In this document: positions 8,436 through 17,529 of the stretch, piece by piece | Layout of the letters: each line of letters begins with the position of its first letter | How positions within the stretch are numbered: position 1 is the first letter of the stretch | Source: Bremia lactucae | Taxonomy: Eukaryota; Oomycota; Peronosporomycetes; Peronosporales; Peronosporaceae | Assembly: GCF_004359215.1 (NCBI RefSeq) | Contig: NC_090619.1 | Coordinates: 3,841,712-3,862,810, forward strand | DNA length: 21,099 nt | Direction of reading: 5' to 3' | Notes under the pieces: generated by a model | Told to the model about the DNA's origin: nothing | What the model saw: only the letters and a program-made list of their open reading frames with translations | Database searches by the model: none | Made by a program: the position numbers and the translations under genes

Positions 8436-10103
8436 TAAATCGTTATATAAAGGGTTTGTCTTCAAAGACTCCCAGGATTAGGACGTAAAACGTTCAAACC
8501 GAGTCTTCTCATCGAGGACACTTTTGTCCATCGGTGAGCTACTGAGAATCCGTTCGTTCTCAAGAAATACTATTGCCGACCGAATATCGGCCACGTGCTT
8601 GTCATCTGTGACCGTACGCAGATCTGCTTGACTTTGCCACTTCACAGATCACCAAGAACCGTTTTGGTTCAAGCGTTAGCAATTGAATTATCTTCGAGTA
8701 ACGTCGAAGGCGCTATTAGATCAAGTGTATAAACGCGTACACTTGATCCAGTGTTTAGTAAGACATTTATTAACTCCGTTTCTTCTTTGGAACTTATTTT
8801 TAAAAGGGACCTGGGAACCTTGGACCACAGGTTTCCGGGGACTTATTCCCACAGAGATTATTTGGGGAGTTTTCTTCCTCAACTGCCTCTAGCAGTGGTT
8901 GCGCTACCACAGCAAGATCCTCTACGATCGACGCTCCAGTCGATCAAGGACTTTCGCACTGTCTCTCATAGACGGGCGTTTTAAACTTTCCTGGATGCTG
9001 CTTTTTAAGCAAGCACCCTTGTTTCGTACCACTTAAGTTATTCGAGTGGTCGAACTTCGACGCTGCCTGTGCTTGTGCACAGCCGTCGGGACCTAACTCC
9101 ACAATGTGTTGGGTATTCGGACTGAGGTCTTGTGCAGTCATGCTAACGACCGACTCACAAGTGTGGCCATCGCACTCACTCGTAGGACATCCACACGCTT
9201 GTGGGCGCTTCAAGACGTTCATCAGTTGGCCATCCGATGAACAAGAGATAGGCATCGTCACGGCTTGACGCTGCCAATTTATACATGGCTCGTACTTTCT
9301 GAGCCATGGTAATCCCAAGGATGACATCAAATTTGTCATCCGAATCTAGTTCGATGAAATCATCTTCGTATTGCTTACCCTTTAACGTGTATTGGGTACT
9401 AACTACACGTTTCTATACTGTTACAGATGTGCCTGTTGCTAGACGCACTGTCATCCTTGTTGGGGGGATATCGCGCTTAACGAGCTTGAGCCTGCGATCT
9501 TCTAGCGATTGTCGGATAATTTTTTTCGACGTCCACAAATGATTAGAAACTTAAGTGGCAACTTATTTGACACTATAATTTGCAGGGTGATGAGGTTAAT
9601 TTCATCCCCTGGGGTAGTTAGTTACACACAATGTTTGTGTGTGAGGGGTAGTTTCGTCGAAAGACATGCAAACCTTTTGACGTTGCTGCATCAGTAGGGC
9701 GCTCCACCTACTGACCCAAAACATTTTTTTGACGATCCACCTTGCCGTTGCGATTTCGCAATAGCGTCGGATCCGCGTCCTCCGCTATTCCTAGCGAGAG
9801 GTCGGTCTTTTCGCTCAGTGTTTTTAGGCACTGGCCGTGGGGCACTGCACTCATATGGGTAGTAGCCGATTTTTGACAACGATTACATTTCTGTAATATC
9901 TTGTCACTGAAGAGCGAAGTTTCTCGCTCTCTACATACGAGAAATTCATGGGTTTTGGAGCGCCGTCTTCTTGTCGTCCCGGTAGACGATATGCACCCGA
10001 GTGGACGAAAGCCTGTTTCAGGCTAAAGCCCTCCTGTTCTGCTATAGAGATCGCTTGGTCTAGCGACTCTAATTCTAGCCGGAACAGGTGGGTCTTAACA
10101 GGA
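8096..10103. repeat. Direct repeat copy 1 (X), partner 11157-13164
   Basis: The offset is exactly 3061 bp along 2,008 bp, with very few differences seen (for example near 8190 and 9187). It covers RT start, spacer, protease and gag end. Left of 8096 and right of 10103 the two loci remain homologous but are clearly diverged, so the edges of the identical tract fall inside homologous sequence. Confidence 0.92.
8436..9565 (-). pseudogene. Element X protease and protease-RT spacer
   Basis: Read on the - strand, the retropepsin site expected as LIDSGAS is LIICGRR (about 9535-9546), so the catalytic Asp is gone. The protease end is clear (LGLPWLRKYEPCINWQ) in a 131-codon frame 9339-8944, after a 1-nt shift. 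The remainder of that frame (SVVSMTAQDLSPNTQHIVEL and onward) and 8943-8436 are the spacer, ending in NDLKEFKDVFPESVPCELP just before RT. Most of this block lies in the tract duplicated in Y. Opposite-strand frames such as 8683-8892 and 8751-8984 are shadows. Confidence 0.8.
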
Positions 10104-10830
10104 CCATCTGCAGGATCTTTGTTTATTAACTGGATGACTCACGATAGAACTTACAAGTATCGCATGTTGGGCATATGCGTGAAAACCACGCCTGCCCTGC
10201 TTTAAATACAGGAGCTCTGCTCGAACCCTGAATTCAGCACTGACAGCTCAAATGTTTGCCTGAACCGGGCTTTGAAGACCTCATATGACCCAAAATCAAT
10301 GTATCGTGATGTTTGAGCTCTAAAGTCCAAGATTTGGCACGTCGGGCTAAGTTGAACATGCCAAAGTTCGCTTTCGTCACATAATCACTGTGCGGCGAGC
10401 TTTAAATGGCATCGTCTAATTCGACGTTTAATCTTATTAGGAAGTCGCCCTCGTCGGCCTTCGACTTAAAGATTTCAATCTTTAAGCTTTCGGATCGACG
10501 CGGAAGGGTCGGTCCGCTAGCAGCATGCAAATACTGCTGTCACACTGTTGAGCGCCCTGTTGTCTTAACACTTCTGCGTGTTAAGAGCCTTGCTGGTGAG
10601 GCAAGGGTACTTTTTTTCTGGCCACGTCGATATCACCTCGGCGATGGACGCATGTTGTTCGTCTTTTTGTAAAGCGTACACATTGCGCCTTCCGCTGGCC
10701 CGCCTACAGCCAAACTCATAAGTTCGACCAATTTCATTTCGAGTTCATTGAAGTGAGTAAGCCTCTCACACACTGCATGAAAGCAATATTGAGGTGCGGA
10801 TGGCTCTACCAAGTACTGTAAACAATTAAA
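9691..10830 (-). pseudogene. gag: Element X gag, heavily decayed
   Basis: The C-terminal part (9879-9691) shows YYPYECSAPRPVPKNTE and a basic, Gly/Ser-rich tail: the second half of a CCHC knuckle, with His replaced by Tyr and a 1-nt loss in an A-run separating it from the first cysteines (CNRC). Upstream to 10103 the DNA equals Y gag. From 10104 to about 10830 it matches Y gag 13165-13890 only at about 75-80% and is full of stops. The N-terminal similarity (VGGPA block at about 10700-10710) shows that it reaches nearly to the gag start. Thus this is the same gene with two different histories along its length. Confidence 0.75.
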
Positions 10831-11104
10831 ATAAACTTGTTAAGAAATGTCGTGGCATCATTCGCCACATACTCTATACAACGGCGTGCACATGCACAAG
10901 AATAGTCTGTAAATTTAATTAATGTCAGTAACTGGGTACTGTTGAAATGCTAAGTTCAACGCGATTTAGTTTGGCCGTCACCAAAAAAATTAAAAAGCAA
11001 GATTATTGTCGTGACCGAAAAAGGAGAAGCAAATCGACTAAATTTGTCAATTTAAATGCGTACAGAATTTACTGCTGAGAAAGGAATATCCTGTTTACAC
11101 ATTA
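10831..11104. other. Unassigned AT-rich segment
   Basis: About 270 bp lie between the gag remnant of X and the truncated RT of Y. They do not resemble either half of the LTR at 13984-14474 and contain no open frame of note or retrotransposon motif. The segment has A-runs (CACCAAAAAAATTAAAAAGC) and AT-rich stretches. It could be leftover 5' sequence of X, host DNA, or another repeat. I see nothing that decides this. Confidence 0.5.
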
Positions 11105-11500
11105 TGATCTGGTAGAATCCATCCATCGGATCCTATGACAAAAGATAGTACCCTTTGACATACCATCAATGATTACGTCTTCTCGTGGTATCGGCGTTTG
11201 AGCCGGTACAGTTACAGCGTTCAGTTTATTGAATGCATGCACTATCCGCCATCCTCCTGTTGCTTTGCGCACGCAGAAGGTCGGAGAGCTATATGGGGAA
11301 GTTCATATCCTCATATGGCCTGCTGCTAAGCGTTCGGCAAAGAATTTGTCGAAAGCTATTACTTGTTCACGAGGCAATGGCCATTGCTTCATGACACAGT
11401 AATTCGAACCTGGGATTAGGTCGATTTCGTGTCGAGTCCGATATCCTTAGGCAACTCGCACGGTACTGATTCGGGGAAGACATCCTTAAATTCCTTTAAA
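11105..11500 (-). pseudogene. pol: Element Y RT, N-terminal fragment
   Basis: The - strand pieces are the spacer end (NDLKEFKDVFPE) and the RT start, HAFNKLNAVTVPAQTPIPRE. The copy is cut at 11105 in the palm, before the active site. The frame is broken in the same places as in X. Confidence 0.75.
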
Positions 11501-13164
11501 TCGTTATATAAAGGGTTTGTCTTCAAAGACTCCCAGGATTAGGACGTAAAACGTTCAAACCGAGTCTTCTCATCGAGGACACTTTTGTCCATCGGTGAGC
11601 TACTGAGAATCCGTTCGTTCTCAAGAAATACTATTGCCGACCGAATATCGGCCACGTGCTTGTCATCTGTGACCGTACGCAGATCTGCTTGACTTTGCCA
11701 CTTCACAGATCACCAAGAACCGTTTTGGTTCAAGCGTTAGCAATTGAATTATCTTCGAGTAACGTCGAAGGCGCTATTAGATCAAGTGTATAAACGCGTA
11801 CACTTGATCCAGTGTTTAGTAAGACATTTATTAACTCCGTTTCTTCTTTGGAACTTATTTTTAAAAGGGACCTGGGAACCTTGGACCACAGGTTTCCGGG
11901 GACTTATTCCCACAGAGATTATTTGGGGAGTTTTCTTCCTCAACTGCCTCTAGCAGTGGTTGCGCTACCACAGCAAGATCCTCTACGATCGACGCTCCAG
12001 TCGATCAAGGACTTTCGCACTGTCTCTCATAGACGGGCGTTTTAAACTTTCCTGGATGCTGCTTTTTAAGCAAGCACCCTTGTTTCGTACCACTTAAGTT
12101 ATTCGAGTGGTCGAACTTCGACGCTGCCTGTGCTTGTGCACAGCCGTCGGGACCTAACTCCACAATGTGTTGGGTATTCGGACTGAGGTCTTGTGCAGTC
12201 ATGCTAACGACCGACTCACAAGTGTGGCCATCGCACTCACTCGTAGGATATCCACACGCTTGTGGGCGCTTCAAGACGTTCATCAGTTGGCCATCCGATG
12301 AACAAGAGATAGGCATCGTCACGGCTTGACGCTGCCAATTTATACATGGCTCGTACTTTCTGAGCCATGGTAATCCCAAGGATGACATCAAATTTGTCAT
12401 CCGAATCTAGTTCGATGAAATCATCTTCGTATTGCTTACCCTTTAACGTGTATTGGGTACTAACTACACGTTTCTATACTGTTACAGATGTGCCTGTTGC
12501 TAGACGCACTGTCATCCTTGTTGGGGGGATATCGCGCTTAACGAGCTTGAGCCTGCGATCTTCTAGCGATTGTCGGATAATTTTTTTCGACGTCCACAAA
12601 TGATTAGAAACTTAAGTGGCAACTTATTTGACACTATAATTTGCAGGGTGATGAGGTTAATTTCATCCCCTGGGGTAGTTAGTTACACACAATGTTTGTG
12701 TGTGAGGGGTAGTTTCGTCGAAAGACATGCAAACCTTTTGACGTTGCTGCATCAGTAGGGCGCTCCACCTACTGACCCAAAACATTTTTTTGACGATCCA
12801 CCTTGCCGTTGCGATTTCGCAATAGCGTCGGATCCGCGTCCTCCGCTATTCCTAGCGAGAGGTCGGTCTTTTCGCTCAGTGTTTTTAGGCACTGGCCGTG
12901 GGGCACTGCACTCATATGGGTAGTAGCCGATTTTTGACAACGATTACATTTCTGTAATATCTTGTCACTGAAGAGCGAAGTTTCTCGCTCTCTACATACG
13001 AGAAATTCATGGGTTTTGGAGCGCCGTCTTCTTGTCGTCCCGGTAGACGATATGCACCCGAGTGGACGAAAGCCTGTTTCAGGCTAAAGCCCTCCTGTTC
13101 TGCTATAGAGATCGCTTGGTCTAGCGACTCTAATTCTAGCCGGAACAGGTGGGTCTTAACAGGT
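11157..13164. repeat. Direct repeat copy 2 (Y), partner 8096-10103
   Basis: Near-identical copy of the X segment. At two sites where the copies differ (CGCC in ATCCGCCATCC near 11250, and ATATCC near 12248) copy 2 agrees with Z, whereas copy 1 does not. It is also inverted relative to Z, with positions summing to 27486. Confidence 0.92.
11501..12625 (-). pseudogene. Element Y protease and spacer
   Basis: Same content as X 8440-9564: the protease end LGLPWLRKYEPCINWQ in the frame 12400-12005, the DSGA site changed to IICG (near 12600), and a long spacer. One residue differs from X and agrees with Z (QACGYPTSEC, where X has QACGCPTSEC). Confidence 0.78.
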
Positions 13165-13932
13165 CCGCCTGCAAGACCTTTGATAAACCCAGTTACCTGT
13201 GTTTGCTCATCAATTAGATAACTCACGATACAACTGACCAGGTATCGTCTATGTTGAACATAAGCGTGAATGTCACGCTTGCCCTGCTTCAAAATCAGGA
13301 ACTTAGCCCGAGCCCTGAATTCGGCGCGTGGCGGCTCAAATGTTTGTCTGAGCCGGGTCTGAAAGACCTCATACGACCCAAAGACTAATGGCTCGTGAAG
13401 TTTGAGCCCCAAGGACCAAGATTTGGCACGTTCGGTTAAGTTGGACATGCAAATTTTCACTTTTGTCGCATCATCACTGATACGACGAGCTATGGCGTCG
13501 TCTAACTCGACGAACCATCTTAAAATGGAGTCGCCTTCAACTACCTTAATTTTCTTAGATATGTATATCTTAAGCTTTCGGGTCGGCGCGGAATCGTCAG
13601 CCCATTAGCAGCATGTACATGCTGCTGTCTCAACAGTTTTAATTGCTAAGCACTTTGTTCTCTCAACACCTCTGTGTTGAGAGCTTTGCTGGTGAAGCAA
13701 GGTTACTTCCGTCGAGTTCGTGTTGAATGAACTCGACTATGTCCGCAAACTGTTCAACTCTACCCACAGTGTAAAATAAACAAAGCGCCAACGCTGGCCC
13801 ACCTACGACCGAACTCATTTGTTCGATCGCTCCCCATTCGAGGTCACTCAAATGACGAAACTTTTCACGCGTAGCGTGATAACCTTCTTGAGGGGCTTGG
13901 AAGCTCCGTCCTTCTTCATCCAACAAGTCCAT
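12752..13932 (-). pseudogene. gag: Element Y gag
   Basis: The ATG at 13932 lies 52 nt after the LTR and opens an 89-codon frame (SDLEWGAIEQMSSVVGG block) that ends at 13663. After shifts near 13550-13660 the capsid-type retrotransposon gag domain follows (GDSILRWFVELDDAIARR, AKSWSLGLKLHEPLVF, RQTFEPPRAEFRARAKF, DIHAYVQHRRYLVSCIV, EQEGFSLKQA) in the 182-codon frame 13460-12912. The nucleocapsid follows in another frame (12940-12752, PYECSAPRPVPKNTE); its CCHC knuckle is split by a 1-nt loss and lacks the His. Gag forms the particle shell. This is the fullest gag in the window but it is not translatable as one protein. Confidence 0.85.
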
Positions 13933-13962
13933 GCTGGATAAAACGTTCGTCGGCCGTTAAAC

Positions 13963-13981
13963 GGACTACGAAGTGCTACCA
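13963..13981 (-). promoter_or_regulatory. Candidate primer-binding site of Y
   Basis: Two bases after the LTR end on the - strand the sequence is TGGTAGCACTTCGTAGTCC. A PBS begins with TGG, the complement of the CCA end of a tRNA. Position and first bases fit; I cannot name the tRNA. Confidence 0.55.
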
Positions 13982-14390
13982 GGTGTAATGGAGCAACTTT
14001 CACTAGTACTGATAAACACTAGTCTACCTTAGACGGATTACAGTGTAGGTAGGGTGCCTCGTAACTTCATGTACACAAGAGTACAGAGGAAGGTTTCTAA
14101 GTAGCTAAGGGTCTTTCGCTACCAAAGGTAATTTAATGGATTTAGAATTAGGGAAAAGTAAAACTGTATTAATATTATTAGATTCCTACGAAACGATCTT
14201 CTTCTACTAATTTATCTAACTAAGGCGCCTCCTTGCGGACACACAATCGTGTCTTGAAACGATTGGCGGGGTTAATTTAGACTCAAATTATCACCGATAG
14301 AGCTATTGTCTTGTTGCATCACTAATTTCAGATTTATTATTAGTAGAACTTCTTAAGTCAAAATTAATAGAGATAATAATTTTGCATTTC

Positions 14391-14398
14391 TTTATATA
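14391..14398 (-). promoter_or_regulatory. Possible TATA box in Y LTR
   Basis: TATATAAA on the - strand, about 77-84 bp into the LTR, is a usual place for the element promoter. The X LTR lacks it at the matching site. AT-rich context makes a chance match possible. Confidence 0.35.
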
Positions 14399-14452
14399 TT
14401 TCCTCTCATAGAAAATGATATTTATTATTTCTCTAAAAGGAATTAATATTTA

Positions 14453-14474
14453 TGTAACGGGACACCCCGTTACA
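14453..14474. repeat. Terminal palindrome of Y LTR
   Basis: The same 22-bp sequence as at 3526-3547: two 9-bp inverted arms around a 4-nt centre, ending exactly at the LTR/Z boundary. Confidence 0.85.
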
Positions 14475-15240
14475 CCATTGGACCACTCTCGTATGTAGAG
14501 AGCGAGAAACCTCGCTCTTCAAGTTACAAGCGATAACAAAAATGTAATCGTTGTCAAAAGACGTAGGCATATGAGTGTAGTGTTCACGGCCAGTGCCTAA
14601 AAACACTAAGCGAACGATCGACCTTCCGCTAGGAACAGCGGAGGACGCGGATCCGACGTTATTACGAAATCGCAACGGCGAGGTGGATCGTAAAAAAAAC
14701 GGCTTGAGCCAGTAGGTGGAGCGCCCTACTGATGCAGCAACGTCAAAAGATTTTGCATGTCTTTCGACGAAGCTGCCCCTCACACACAAACATTGTGTGT
14801 AACTAACTACCCCAGGGGATGAGATTAACGTCATCACCCTGTGAATTATAGTGTCAAATAAGTTGCCACTTAAGTCCCTAATCATTTGTGGGGCGTCGAA
14901 TAATTATATCTGACAATCGCTAGAAGATCGCAGACTCAAGCTCGTTGAGCGCGATATCCCTCCAACATGGATGATAGTGCGCCTAGCGACAGGCACATCT
15001 GTAACAGTATAGAAACGTGTAGTTAGTACCCAATACACGTTAAAGGGTAAGCAATACGAAGATGATTTCATCGAACTAGATTCGGATGACAAATTTGATG
15101 TCATCCTTGGGATTACCATGGCTCAGAAAGTACGAGCCATGTATAAATTGGCAGCGTCAAGCCGTGACGATGCCTATCTCTTGTTCATCGGATGGCCAAC
15201 TGATGAACGTCTTGAAGCGCCCACAAGCGTGTGGATATCC
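14475..15240 (+). pseudogene. Element Z gag end and protease
   Basis: From 14484 the sequence matches the gag end of X and Y but with clear divergence (roughly 5-12%) and small indels up to about 14990. The knuckle start KCNRCQK (near 14540) is followed by a stop. At 14878-14901 the protease site reads LIICGASNNY, where LIDSGASNNY is usual: GAS is kept but the catalytic Asp is replaced by Ile. LATGTSVTV follows, and after a 1-nt insertion near 15110 comes LGLPWLRKYEPCINWQ in the frame 15086-15481. Confidence 0.78.
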
Positions 15241-15990
15241 TACGAGTGAGTGCGATGGCCACACTTGTGAGTCGGTCGTTAGCATGACTGCACAAGACCT
15301 CAGTCCGAATACCCAACACATTGTGGAGTTAGGTCCCGACGGCTGTGCACAAGCACAGGCAGCGTCGAAGTTCGACCACTCGAATAACTTAAGTGGTACG
15401 AAACAAGGGTGCTTGCTTAAAAAGCAGCATCCAGGAAAGTTTAAAACGCCCGTCTATGAGAGACAGTGCGAAAGTCCTTGATCGACTGGAGCGTCGATCG
15501 TAGAGGATCTTGCTGTGGTAGCGCAACCACTGCTAGAGGCAGTTGAGGAAGAAAACTCCCCAAATAATTTCTGTGGGAATAAGTCCCCGGAAACCTGTGG
15601 TCCAAGGTTCCCAGGTCCCTTTTAAAAATAAGTTTCAAAGAAGAAACGGAGTTAATAAATGTCTTACTAAACACTGGATCAAGTGTACGCGTTTATACAC
15701 TTGATCTAATAGCGCCTTCGACGTTACTCGAAGATAATTCAATTGCTAACGCTTGAACCGAAACGGTTCTTGGTGATCTGTGAAGTGGCAAAGTCAAGCA
15801 GATCTGCGTACGGTCACAGATGACAAGCACGTGGCCGATATTCGGTCGGCAATAGTATTTCTTGAGAACGAACGGATTCTCAGTAGCTCACCGATGGACA
15901 AAAGTGTCCTCGATGAGAAGACTCGGTTTGAACGTTTTACGTCCTAATCCTGGGAGTCTTTGAAGACAAACCCTTTATATAACGATTTAA
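15241..15990 (+). pseudogene. Element Z protease-RT spacer
   Basis: The frame 15086-15481 continues past the protease with SVVSMTAQDLSPNTQHIVEL and ends at 15479-15481. After that come pieces such as INVLLNTGSSVRVYTLDL in other frames. I recognise no domain. It ends near NPLYNDLKEFKDVFPE, the approach to RT. It differs from X by about 0.5-1%. Confidence 0.6.
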
Positions 15991-16890
15991 AGGAATTTAA
16001 GGATGTCTTCCCCGAATCAGTACCGTGCGAGTTGCCTAAGGATATCGGACTCGACACGAAATCGACCTAATCCCAGGTTCGAATTACTGTGTCATGAAGC
16101 AATGGCCATTGCCTCGTGAACAAGTAATAGCTTTCGACAAATTCTTTGCCGAACGCTTAGCAGCAGGCCATATGAGGATATGAACTTCCCCATATAGCTC
16201 TCCGACCTTCTGCGTGCGCAAAGCAACAGGAGGATGGCGGATAGAGCATGCATTCAATAAACTGAACGCTGTAACTGTACCGGCTCAAACGCCGATACCA
16301 CGAGAAGACGTAATCATTGATGGTATGTCAAAGGGTACTATCTTTTTGTCAGTAGATCTGATGGATGGATTCGATCAGATCCTTATACGTGAACAAGATA
16401 GTCCATTCACAGCAGTAAGCACCCCAAGCGGTATGCTATGGGAGTGGCTAGTCATGCCACAGAGATTAGAAATGCCCCTGCGACATTAAACTGATGTGAA
16501 ACCAATCTGTTGAGATCGGTGCGGGATTTTGCACCGAGCTATTTTTATGACGTGTTCGTTCATAGCAGAGCCATGAAAATAGAAAGTCGGATGTTTTAGG
16601 ACATCGTCCCCACGTATAAAGGTTCTTACACTTATGCGTAAGCATAAGTTGTATGCAAATCTCACGAAGTGTATATTCGCTGCAAGCGAAATACCACTTC
16701 TTGGGTGCATGGGTAAACACGGTGTACGCCCGGATCCGCAAAAGATCAAGGCGATCACCGATTGGTCTGTGCTAGTCGATGTAAAGGGACTTAGAAAGTT
16801 CCTCGGTTTAGCGGCGTACCTGCACAAGTACTCACGCAATTATGCCGAAATGACAGTGCATCTTTCTTCTTTGTTGAAGAAAATGTAAAG
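15991..16890 (+). pseudogene. pol: Element Z reverse transcriptase
   Basis: The frame 16214-16489 holds VRKATGGWRIEHAFNKLNAV, TPIPREDVIIDGMSKGTIF, DLMDGFDQILIREQD and SGMLWEWLVMPQ. A 1-nt loss at about 16470 shifts to the frame with NAPATLN and the active site YFYDVFVHSRAM (16540-16551 for YFYD), in which Tyr replaces the first catalytic Asp of YFDD. The frame 16634-16888 gives the RT end (LYANLTKCIFAASEIPLLGC, PDPQKIKAITDW, LGLAAYLHKYSRNYAEM). As it stands it could not polymerise DNA. Confidence 0.9.
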
Positions 16891-17440
16891 TGGTCATGGA
16901 ACGCTGATTGTCAGCGTCCTTCGAGGGTATCAGAAAAAGCATGATGCAATCGCCAATCCTGGCGATTGCTGACCAAGACCGACCTTTCATGTGGTCTATG
17001 ACGCCAGCGATCTTGCAATCGGCTGTGCGTTAATCCAATATGACACAGACGGCGCAGAGCGCGTCGTCTGCTATCAGCCGCATCAGCTTCAACTAGCTTA
17101 ATGCAATTACCCGGTGCATGAAAAGAATCTCCCTGCCGTGAAATATGCACTGGCAAAGTTTAGGGTCTATCTCTTGGGAGATAGACCTTTCATTGCATAC
17201 ACGGACCATGCATCTTTACGCTCGGCCGTAAACAGTCCACATCTCTCGCAAAGAATGGCGAGATGGTTGTCTTCTTCGCGGAGTATAACTTCTCCGTGGA
17301 GTATAAACCAGGACGACTTAACGTCATCGCTGATGCCCTTTCGCGCAGGCCCGATTTTGAGCCGGCTGTGCACAGCAAGAGTGAGCATTAGGTCACTGTT
17401 GCAACATAAGCGTTCCGTCGTCAACATTACTCGACAACGT
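16891..17440 (+). pseudogene. pol: Element Z RNase H
   Basis: The pieces are DRPFHVVYDASDLAIGCALI (first acidic Asp kept), ERVVCYQPHQLQL, a TAA, then NYPVHEKNLPAVKYALAKF, where the second catalytic residue (Glu in HDKELLA) is Asn (codon 17126-17128). YTDHASLRSAVNSPHLSQRM keeps the third Asp. A frameshift after ARWLS separates the EYKPGRLN / ADALSRRPDF linker. Confidence 0.87.
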
Positions 17441-17529
17441 TAGAAGAGCTTATCAAGAAGATAAGGCCCATGAAGGGTTGGCGGATTACCTTCGTAATCC
17501 ATCCCAACAATCCTTAAAAGGATTGTCAA

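Larger units (their letters stand above)
4013..9945 (+). repeat. Left arm of large inverted repeat
   Basis: Position p pairs with 24425 minus p. No indel was seen from 4013 to about 9515; the last 430 bp (up to 9945) are diverged, with small indels. Differences are nearly absent at 4013-7825 (two seen: near 4023 and 5872), about 0.8% at 7830-9000, and 5-12% at the inner end. Confidence 0.93.
3283..10830 (-). mobile_element. Element X (family B): gypsy retrotransposon lacking its 5' LTR
   Basis: Read on the - strand from about 10830 to 3283: decayed gag, protease, spacer, RT, RNase H, integrase, chromodomain tail, 1-kb 3' region, polypurine tract, truncated 3' LTR. The order and the polypurine tract beside the LTR support one element. 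The right end is approximate: gag similarity to element Y fades near 10815-10850, and no LTR follows. Its 3' LTR is only about 80% like the Y LTR, so X and Y do not look like halves of one young insertion. Confidence 0.8.
11105..14474 (-). mobile_element. Element Y (family B): 5' half of a gypsy retrotransposon
   Basis: Read on the - strand from 14474: LTR (14474-13984), primer-binding site, gag (from 13932), protease, spacer and RT start, ending inside RT at about 11105. RNase H, integrase and the 3' LTR are absent. Just inside the truncation (11105-11150) the sequence is only about 80% like X, then turns nearly identical. Confidence 0.85.
13984..14474 (-). repeat. 5' LTR of element Y (491 bp)
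   Basis: On the - strand it starts at 14474 with TGTAACGGG and ends at 13984 with CCATTACA, giving TG...CA ends, followed by a PBS. One half (14210-14474) recurs, diverged, as the X LTR at 3283-3547. Z sequence begins directly at 14475. There is no gene inside; the frame 14885-14433 on this strand merely overlaps its edge. Confidence 0.88.

Noticed and set aside
8683..8984. Open + strand frames (69 and 77 codons), repeated at 11744-12045
   Set aside because: They lie opposite to the protease-RT spacer of X and Y, have no domain, and recur only because the DNA is duplicated.
3283..14474. One intact 11-kb element with an internal tandem duplication
   Set aside because: The LTRs and the gag flanks are diverged while the middle is identical, so two elements with conversion fit better.
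14433..14885. 150-codon - strand frame over the LTR edge
   Set aside because: It spans the Y LTR tip and antisense Z gag; a chance frame across a junction.
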